Source of the DNA: Flammeovirgaceae bacterium UBA4465
Lineage (GTDB): Bacteria; Bacteroidota; Bacteroidia; Cytophagales; Cyclobacteriaceae
Assembly: GCA_905182655.1 (NCBI GenBank)
Contig: CAJJCN010000079.1
Coordinates: 1-36,180, forward strand
Direction: 5' to 3'
DNA: 36,180 bases
Part shown: positions 24,316 through 34,400 of the stretch, piece after piece
How the letters are laid out: each line of letters starts with the position of its first letter
How positions within the stretch are numbered: the stretch's first letter is position 1
Made by a program: the position numbers and the translations under genes
Notes under the pieces: generated by a model
What the model was told of the DNA's origin: nothing
The model's database searches: none
Seen by the model: only the letters and a program-made list of their open reading frames with translations

Positions 24316-25383
24316 TTATGCTTCGTCCTTGAGTCTTTCGGAATTCTCGGCAATCCGCAAGCGATCTATAAAGTCTTGAATGTCTCCTGCTAGGATATTG
24401 GGTAGGTTGTACACCGTATGACCAATCCGGTGATCGGTGACGCGCCCTTGGGGGAAATTATAGGTTCTAATTTTATCTGATCGATCACCGCTTCCCACCA
24501 TGGTTTTGCGTTCAGAACTAATTTTATCATTGTGTTTTTTAAGTTCTTTTTCATAGATCCGCGAGCGGAGCACTTTCATGGCTTTGTCATAATTGGCGTG
24601 CTGGGAGCGACCATCTTGACATTCAACGACCGTACCTGAGGGGAAGTGTGTGAGCCGCACAGCGGATTCTGTTTTGTTGATGTGCTGGCCCCCAGCCCCA
24701 GAAGCACGAAAGGTATCTTTTCGAATATCGCCCATGTTCAAGTCGATATCTACATCTTCTACTTCTGGAAGTACAGCGACGGTAGCTGCCGAGGTATGCA
24801 CACGGCCTTGGGATTCGGTGCTGGGCACCCTTTGAACCCTATGAGCTCCAGATTCAAATTTTAATTTGCCATATACCTCGTTGCCCTCAATCGTGCAAAT
24901 GATCTCTTTGAATCCACCCGCCGTGCCCTCACTGAAGCTGATAGGTTCCAATTTCCATTTCTGGTCATCAGAGAATTGTCGATACATTTTGAAAAGATCC
25001 CCAGCAAAAAGAGAAGCTTCGTCTCCTCCCGTACCGGCACGTATTTCCAGAATAACGTTTTTATTATCATCGGGATCTTGGGGAATTAAAAGAATTTTAA
25101 GCGCTTCATCAAGTCTATCGATTTGCGGTTCCAACACATCAATTTCCACTTTGGCGAGAGCACGAAATTCTTCATCCTTCTCGGTGGAAAGCAGGTTTTT
25201 GGTGTTTTTGAGATTTTCGTGGGCAAGAAACCAGGCATCTGCTTTCACGACAATTTTTTCTAATGCACGATATTCTTGATTGAGTTTGGCATACATTTTC
25301 ATGTCCGACATAGCATCAGGCTGAACGATGAGCTGTTCAATCTCTTCAAATCGGTGCTTAATTGACGTCAGTTTTTCAATCAT
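24316..25383 (-). CDS. prfA: Peptide chain release factor 1
   Basis: RF1 terminates translation at UAA and UAG. From the ATG at 25383 the protein has 355 residues, the normal size, and begins MIEKLTSIKHRFEEIEQLI. The frame is open upstream to 25491, but those 36 extra residues are basic, unlike the family. The catalytic GGQ lies in GAGGQHINKTES with Q233. The codon-recognition loop reads VPSTESQGRVHTSAATVAV, keeping the P-x-T motif. EIRAGTGGDEASLFAGDLF and the C-terminal RKTMVGSGDRSDKIRTYNFP are intact. It is the first of four tightly packed genes, 117 bases downstream of the giant adhesin gene. Confidence 0.95.
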   Translation of the reverse strand: MIEKLTSIKHRFEEIEQLIVQPDAMSDMKMYAKLNQEYRALEKIVVKADAWFLAHENLKNTKNLLSTEKDEEFRALAKVEIDVLEPQIDRLDEALKILLIPQDPDDNKNVILEIRAGTGGDEASLFAGDLFKMYRQFSDDQKWKLEPISFSEGTAGGFKEIICTIEGNEVYGKLKFESGAHRVQRVPSTESQGRVHTSAATVAVLPEVEDVDIDLNMGDIRKDTFRASGAGGQHINKTESAVRLTHFPSGTVVECQDGRSQHANYDKAMKVLRSRIYEKELKKHNDKISSERKTMVGSGDRSDKIRTYNFPQGRVTDHRIGHTVYNLPNILAGDIQDFIDRLRIAENSERLKDEA

Positions 25384-25499
25384 TTCTCTAGTTTCGTGCA
25401 GTAAAAATAGCATTTTCCTTTTGAAAAGCACATTTTGAATCAAGGATCTCTTAAAAGAAACTCTTTTAGACAAGGGATCATAACGACCCATTAAGGGTG

Positions 25500-28400
25500 T
25501 TAGCGCAATAAGGTAAAACGCCCTCTTTCGGTGCGTGCAATCCCTGACTCCGCGACATACTCAATGACATAAAGATAAGAATCTTGGGGGAGAGGGACCT
25601 CTTTGAGTTCTCCATTCCATTCAGCATTGAGGACGTTCGATTCAAAAACCAGAGCGCCATATTTGTTATACACTTGAAGGCTCGTCCGAATGATGTTTTC
25701 GTGACTGGCTGTAAAAACATCATTGAGGCCATCGTCATTGGGCGTAAAAGCACTCGGCATAGTTAATTTATAACCCTTCTCAATGATGAGGGTATCCATT
25801 TTTATGGCCTCGCAACCGACCTCATTGGAGATTTTTAGGGTGATAGGATATACCCCAGGTGCGACATAGGTGACCTCGGTATTTTGACCTTGGTTGACCG
25901 CCCCATTGCCGAGTTCCCAGAACCAGGAGGTAATGTCAGTAGCAATTGAGGAGTCATTGAGTGAAATGGGCCAATCGATATAAGGATTTGTATAATCTAA
26001 GGAGAAGTTGGCAATGAGCTCATATTCGGAGAGAACGGTAATCAGACTGTCTGCACTGCAGTTATTGGTATCCGTAATAGAGAAGGTATGCACGCCTTCT
26101 GCCAATCCATCAAAGAAAGAGTCTGTACCGGCGGAACCGCCATCGATGCTGTATTGATAAGGAAAGGTGCCTCCGGAGCCTTGTAAAAACAAGGAGCCCG
26201 TATTGGAGTTCGTACAAAGGTTGTCTTGAGAGGATATAACAGTGAAGGAAATTGGCTCAGGGGTAATGACTTCCAAAATACCCGAGCTTTGTTCACAGGA
26301 TAGAGAATCCGTCACAATTAATTCATAGCGGTCTGCTGTGAGCGCATCAATATTTTGTGTAGTGGCATAGTCATCCCCATTTTCAAGCCATTGATAGCTG
26401 TAAGAAGGAGTACCTCCCGTCACGCTAATAGTGATACCAGCATTGATAGGGGTGTTACAAGAATTGTCGGTGATCACTGCGGTAATTGAGAGGGCTTCAG
26501 GACCCTCCAGGGTTATAGGAAAATGCTCGAGACAACCGGCGCCATCGGTGATCCGGACTAAATAATTCCCGGAGAGAAGATTGTTGACCACGCTATCATT
26601 AATCCCCATCTCGTTGAAAGGGTTGCGCCAATCGTATTCGTAGTCACCCCAACCACCTGAAGCAGAAAGAGTAATGGAACCTGTAGAGTCTCCATAACAA
26701 GAAGGCTCGATCGTGTCAAAAAGGGCAGTAATGCCTTCGGGATTGGCCAGCTCAAAGGTATCGGTTTGGGTACAACCAAAATTATCCGTTGCAGCAAACA
26801 GATATGTGGCAGGAGAGAGATTGGCCATGTCTTTGATGTCTTCTGCCAACAAAGTCCCATTTCTGTTCCAGACATAAGTAAAGTCAGTAGAGGCTCCTAA
26901 AACTTCTAACGAGACAAATATTTTACCATCACTACCGTCCAGACAAGAGACCTCTTTTATGTCACCATTGATATTAAATAGGTTATCAGGTTCGGTGATT
27001 TCAAAAGAAAAAAGATCTGAAACACAGCCGTAGTCATCAGTCACGATGAGATCATAGGTTCCAATAGGTAGGTCTTGTACATCTTTGGTTGAGCTGAAGC
27101 CTGTTCCTGCTTGAGACCAGGCATATGCATAATCTGCTTTCCCATTCTCAACACTAAACTCAATACTTCCAGTACTTAATCCTTTACAAAGGACATCAAA
27201 GATCTGTGTTTCTTCGGTATTAATGGACATATTGGCAGGATTTACTACTGTGATAACACTGTCTTTTTTGCATCCGTTGGCGTCCGTTAAAAGGACCTTA
27301 TAATTCCCAGTCGCTAAGGCACTCACGAACAAAACATCGGAGGCCGTTGGCGTCCCGGCCAAAGACCAATCGACGCTAGGATAGCTGTCCGATCCACCGG
27401 TAGGATTAAGGGTAATGGAGGCCGTACTGGCATCAAAACATAGTAAGGGATCAATCACCGGGTGTAGATAAATATCATCGGGTTGAACCAGGGTGATGGA
27501 ATCGGTTTTGGCACAACCATAGGTGTCGGTTACGATGACCGTATAATTGTTTACTTCTAGATCTGAAAGAGTTTCGGTAACACTATTGAACATGTCGCCT
27601 TCTTTGTACCAACTGATTTCATAATCATTGGGGTGGGCTCCGGTAAGGGAAAGATTCAGCGCAATTGTGCCATCTGTGGATTCATAGCAAGTTAAGTCGG
27701 TCGTCGTGAAGCCAATAGCAAAGGCCGTCGTTGGCCCACCAATGCTAATGGTTTGGGTGAGTGGGGCACAACCCGCGAAGTCCGTTACGGTCAGCACATA
27801 ATCGTCTTTGGTCAAGTTGGAGAGGGTATCGCTATCTCCGACATCGGTAACCCCGAGCTTCCAAGCATAGTCATAGGGAGCGGTTCCGCCAGAGACCTCT
27901 ACATCTATGGCTCCGATGTTACCACCTAGGCAAATATTATCTTCTTGGGAGTAGGAAAGGGAAAGGGGTTCGGGCGTAGTAATCTCAAAACTTTTATTCG
28001 CACTGCAACCCTGCTCGTCGGTCACAATCACTTTGTAAAGACCGATGGCCAAAGTAGAAAGTGCTGTATCCGTCCAAGCACTATCGGCGGGATCGAAAAC
28101 CACGTCATTTTTGTACCATACATAGGTATAATTGGCGTTATTTCCGCCGGCTACGCTGATACCAATGGAGGCATCATTGGCCTCCGAACAGCTGTTACTA
28201 AGGGTTGTCACAGCAGTGGCTGAGATATCAATGATCGGATATTCAAGGATCGTGTAGGTCTGTTCTTTGATACAGCCGTAAAAATCAGTAATCTGAAAAG
28301 TGTATTGTCCGGGTTCCAGGTTATAGATGTTTTTTTCGCCAACCAACAAAAGAGGATCAGTAGCACTCGTTCCGGCGTACCAAGCATAATCAAAATCGGT

Positions 28401-31400
28401 AGGATGGCCGCCGTCCACAGTCATTTTCACCTCTAGATAGCCATCATCAGCCCCGTTACATGAGACATTCGATTGTACGGTCTCTGTAGGCAAAGCCGTG
28501 ACAGTCTCTGAAATGGTCGTACTGGCATTGATAAGGTAAGTAGTCAGGGGGGAGCTAAGGGTATAGTCTAAATCGTCAGACCTACATCCGAGATTATCAG
28601 TAACAACCAATCGATAGTCGTCGCCGGCTGGATTGTCTCCAGTAAGACCAGAGATTGTGGCGGTAGTTCCGGCGGCAGTGGCGGCTCCGGCTGGATCTTT
28701 AGTCCACTGATAAGTATAGCCAGAACCTTCCGTAGCTCCGGATACGACCACACTGATTTGACCACTGTTTCCGTCCTGACAGGCGGGGTTGACTAAGGTG
28801 GCGGTTACGGCGAAGTCCTCGGGTTCGGGGATATTAAAGACTGCTTGAATCGAGCAAGAGGCTTTTTTGGGAGAAACGTTGACGGGAGCATCTTGGACAA
28901 CGACTCTGTACACACCGGTAGATAATCCTGTGAGCGATGTGGGCGGAGAGGCAGCGAACGCACCGGTAGGATAAATTTCATCCCCATCTTTGTACCAAAC
29001 ATAAGTGTAGGGACCATTGCCGCCGGCAAGACCAATGTTGATAGCGCCATCAGCGCCTTCATAACAAGTCACGTCCGTCGTGGTGGCGGTGCTAAAGGTG
29101 ATCTCGGCTTCTTCGCTCACCGAGGCGGTAGAAGTCTGGATACAGCCATAATCATCAGTGACTTCCATAATATAGGGACCAGGGGCTAAGTTGTATATGC
29201 GTTTTTGGGCCGTAGATAATGGTGTGCCCACGGCTACGGATCCACTGTACCAAGCATAGCTGTAGGCCGTTGGATGCCCAGCCTCTGCAATGATGGACGT
29301 GATCAATATCCCGTCATCGTCTCCTTGGCAAGTGGCATCGGTGATGTCTATGCCGATGGTATATGCTGTGGTGGGAGAAGCAACATCGAAAGATTTGGAT
29401 AAAGTACATCCGGAAGTTTGTTCGGTAATGGTGATGTCGTAAGTCCCATCCCCAAGGTCGCTCAGGTCTTTGGTGGTCTCTGCAAAGCCAGCGACGAGTT
29501 CATCATTGATGACTTTGGTCCAAGCATAATCGTAAGAAGTACCCCCTCCAGCGGTGATATCTAGGGCACCATCCGTACCGCCCTTACATGTGGGGGTAGT
29601 GACGACGCCTGTGAGTGATAGAGTCGCAGCAACTTCAACGTTAAATTTTTTCGTAAGGGAACATGCGTAGGTATTATCGGTGACCACGACGGTGAATTCT
29701 CCCGATGCGTCTATTGGATATCCGCTGGCCGTGTTGAGGTTAGCCGTCGTCTGGCCAACGACTTCTTCAGAGCCTTTAAACCATTGATAACTATAACTAG
29801 AAGAGCCACCGGTGACGACGAGCACAATCGCACCAGAAGTGGCAGCTGCCGCAGGAGTATTGTCATAGCTGGCCACAAAATTGGAGGTGCTGCCGGTCAA
29901 GTCAAAGGCCGTAGCTGTTGGAAATGTGCCATTTAAGCTATTAATCCCTTCTGTAAGTGAGGAGATGCCTGAGTTATTACCCCCAGCAGTTCCTTGGTTG
30001 AATTGATAGTAGGCGACCAATCCTTCTTCATCGCCGTCCAAGGTAATCTCTTTGGTGTAATTAATTTGTGCATCCGAGCGAGCGACGTTCCAGATCCGCA
30101 ATTCATCTAAAGAACCGTCGAAATATTCGGAATAGTCGCTATCCAAATTTCCAGTACCGTCATATTTGGCTCCGAGGGTTAGTTGCTGGGAGTTGCTGGC
30201 AAGACCTCCTGTAACACCCGTACTATTCGAAAGCAGGCCATCGATATAAATCTTCATACCAGTACTGGAACTATAGGTAGCAGCCACATGGTGCCAACCG
30301 TCTTCTATGGAAAGGCCAGAGGCAGAGAGCGTGGTGGAACCTCCATTTCTGATCTTAAAATCAAGGCTCGCCCATCCATTGCTTGTAGAGAGGGAATACC
30401 CACTGGTGGTATTGCCAACTTTGCTGACCAAGGTGTGTGAGGTCGAAGAGGTATTTGCGTAAACCCAAGCCTCTATGGAGAGGGCACCAGTCATGTCCAA
30501 AGAATTATTGTCGGCCACGACGATCCGATTGTCGTCGGTAGCATTAAAATTTAGGGCATTACCAAAATCCTCTTCGTCGTCAGCCAGGCAAGCGACGTCG
30601 GTGATGGTTTCGGTAATCTCTAGAAGAGCGGGTTCGGCAATGGAGAAGGCTTCTTCTTTGATACATCCGTAAAGGTCCGTGATGACCAATTTGTAAGCAC
30701 CGGCACCTAGGTTTTCAATGGATTCAAGACCCGTATATTCGGACAACAAACCTCCGGTATAACCCTCGACAAAGTTGGAGGTTAATGAGGTGAGTGTAAG
30801 ACCATTGAGGATACCGTTAAGGCTGGAAGGGCCGTTATCGGTAAGCGAGGAAATAGAGGTATTCGTCTTACCGGCGGTCCCTTGGTTGAAATCATAATAG
30901 GCGGTTAAATCCGTTTCTGTTCCCGTTAATTCGTTGTGAAGATTCGCTTTGATCTCTTCACTGGAGCGCACCCCATTCCAAATGCGTAATTCATCGACGG
31001 ATCCATTAAAGAAATTACCACCCGTCTGAATGGAACCTATTCTTATTGCGGGGGGGGCCGTTCGGGAGGCGGTACTTCCTGTACCCGTATCTTCTAAATT
31101 GCCATTTATATATAAGCTCATGGTACCCGTAGTTTGATCCCAAGACACAGCGACATGCTTCCATTCGCCGTCGTTTATTATGGTTGATGATTGGATCGTA
31201 ACATCGGGAGTGCCCATGCCAAAGGCTAATTTCTCGTTGAGAAGGGACGTACCAAAGTCTGTCAAAGAAGAACCCACCTCAGCATCAACGATACCTTTTC
31301 CTGACCACCAATGCGTACCCGTGGGGGAAGCTTGGGAAGTTATCATCCAGTATTCGATGGTAAAACTGCCACTGATGGATTGTGGGAGTTCGACATAATC

Positions 31401-34400
31401 CTTGACCCCATCAAAATTTAAGGCATTGGCCATTTTATACCAGAGGATTTGGTCCGAAGGCCGAGGGTGATTGGCATCCGAAGCAGCGGTATAATCTACT
31501 GCAGCCGTACCATCGTCGGCACCAAAACAAGAAATATCTTCCGTTTCGACGGTTTCAATATTAAAGCCAGTCGTTGGGCCTAAGATATCAAATAGTTGGG
31601 TGGCAGATTGGCAGTTATTGCCATCTGTAACAAAGACCGAATAATTTCCGGGAGACAGTCCCGCGGTTGTGAAGTGGCCGACATTTGTGTCCGCTTTCAC
31701 TTCATATTCATCAAAAATCATGAACGTATTACCACTTGAAAGGTCGGTGACGGTATAGTCATAATAGCTGTCGGGGACATAATATGAAACCTCATCACCA
31801 TCACTATTTGTGAATGTATAATAGCGAGCATCGTAGATGGTACCGCCAGAGATGGTATCATAGGCGCCTGCATCATCGGAGTATGCGTACGAAATATTAT
31901 AAGCCAAGGTTTTGCCAACAGCACATGTGTCTGAACCAGTTAAGAGTAAACTTTCCGCCGGGAGATCTGTGCCTGGGGCAAAAGTGGCATGATTGGCACG
32001 GAAGGTCACTGTGTTTTGTCCAATGATAAGACTATCTAAAATCTTCCGAGAACCAGAGGCATGGCAGTCGTTGTAAGTGTCTCCAATGCCATCACCATTA
32101 TTGTCTCTTGCGTTTCCGTAACTGGCAAAATTAACTCTCGACCAGGTAGCACCGGCAGGAGCGGTCAGCGTGACGAGTTTACCACTGTCTACTTCATGAA
32201 AAACGACAAAGCCATCGGTGACTTGAGCAGCAGTGGGGATAACAGCAGTGGTTAAAGCAGTGGCATCTACAGTAGCGCTTGTAGAGGAATTATCAGTACC
32301 GTAAAGAATGGAGGGTGTACCAGCGTCTGTATTAATGCAATTGATGTCGTATTGTGAGCTGGTTAGGTCTCGAGTCGTGGTGATGTAATCTAGGGTTGAA
32401 ACACCCGCTAAAAGGCTTGATCGTTCGTCTTTCGCTGCCCAAAGTAATTCTAAAGGAGAAGTGACCCTGAAATCGAGTGTCCTTCTGCAACCCAGGCCAT
32501 TGTCTATGGTCAAAGTATACGTATCGGGACCTAAGCCTTCAAGCCGGCCATTCTTGATAAATCCCTGATCGCTTCGGTAATAAGTTCTACGGGCGGCCCC
32601 TGTAGTACCGTCGCGTTTTTCAAACCAACGGCGTTGGGTACCGGTGATGGCCGTTGTGATAGCCACTCCGGCGCCATCTTCCCAGCGGATGACATTGAAG
32701 TTGGGTTGTTCATCGGTATCATCAAGTACAGGGTTAAGATCAAAAACACCGTCCTGATCCCCATAGCAAGATACGTTATCGGACTCTTCAACATAAAATC
32801 CAGGATGAACCATCATATTACCTGTATTACGATTATCCCAAGTTTTAAAGCATCCATCTGCATCTGTCACCTTAAGGCTATAAAATCCAGCGTTAAGGGA
32901 GTCTATGTCGTGTGAAGTTCCAGGATAGGCCACCGCACCGATGTAATCCCAATTATAACGCCAATAGTCGGCCCTCTCCCAGTCATAGGATCTATATGGC
33001 AGTGTGCCGCCAGAAACGGTGGCGTTGATCGCGCCGTCTGAGGCACCTTCACAACTGGCATTTTCTTTATAAATAACCACTTCTAAGGCGTCTGGCACAG
33101 AAACGTTGACCCGCGAATCACTGATGATGATACAGCCGTTGGCATCTTTTACCGCGATGTAATAAGAACCTGCTGCGACACTAGAAAACTCCCCACCATT
33201 TGCTGTGTAGATAAGAAAATCAGAAACGCTGGGCAGCGAAGTCGTTTTAAAAGAAGCATAAGTTAAACCGCCCGCGCCTTCCTTACCCGTTTCCATGGTG
33301 ACCTTGATGGTCCCACCAGGCAGGCGACTTCCGCCGGCAGTACAGGCAGCATTTGTAGCTACCACACTCAATATGCTTAATTCCGTAGCCTCATCGGTAA
33401 CTACAGGATCTGGGCGGACTTCGACGACACAATCATTGGCATCTTTCACAGAAACGTACCAAGTCCCTGCAGATCCTCCCGAAATGGCTTTGGTAGTGGT
33501 AGTATTGTAGGGGGCTGTACGGTTTTCGGAGCCAGAATTGTAATTAAAAGCACCGTCCATAAGGCTAGCAGAATAATAAAGGGTACCCGTACCACCAGTT
33601 ACGATTGTAGTTAATTGACCCGAAGACTCACCGTAGCAAAGAGGGCCAAATGTTAAGGAGGGCCTTAAATCAATATTTAGGGTAAGGGAATCAGGGGAGG
33701 TAATGGTGATTTCCATTTCCCTAGACTCACAATAAAGACCGGTTTCATCCCCAGCTCCCACACCATCGTCAATGCCATTTCCATTGACATCATAATTGAT
33801 GATTCTACGGGCACCTACATAATACGTTCCTTCAGGTAGGTCTTTGAAAGTATTGCTGGACTGAATGGAGTCATTGTCGTCAAAGAGTGTACCCGCCACG
33901 GTAGAAATGTCATAATCCATGACGCCAAACTCATCAGGATTTACAGTGGTGATATCGCGTACTCCTCCGGTGACGGTGATGCCGCCTGAATTGGTGCTTT
34001 CTCCGTAACATAAGATGTTATTTTGAGAGGTCCCAATGATGGCATCTAAATCTACAGAAGGTTCTCTTATAGTGATGGCATCACTGTAACTAAAATGGTC
34101 AGGATCGTCCCCTTGATCACTAATGCCGATGTAGTAGGTACCTGCAGCCAAACCACTGAAGACATTACTGGTGTTGTCAACATAACCCCCATCAAATAAA
34201 TCTCCTACTGTAGTGGCAATATCGTATTCATAGGTTCCGCTACCATCGGTGGGCAGGCTTCCAGTTGCGCCTTTCACCGTAATTTGACCATCGTCCGCAT
34301 CTTTACAGGATAGATGTACCCAAGAACCCGCCGCAAAGGTCATGGGGATGTCCAAAGTCCACAAAAATTGAGTGGGAGCCACATTGTTTGCAATGCCCCC

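Noticed and set aside
24866..25279. Open frame of 137 codons antisense to prfA
   Set aside because: It lies wholly inside a highly conserved gene and looks like reverse-frame translation.
25384..25491. Longer RF1 with 36 extra N-terminal residues
   Set aside because: The extension is basic and not family-like; normal RF1 starts at 25383.
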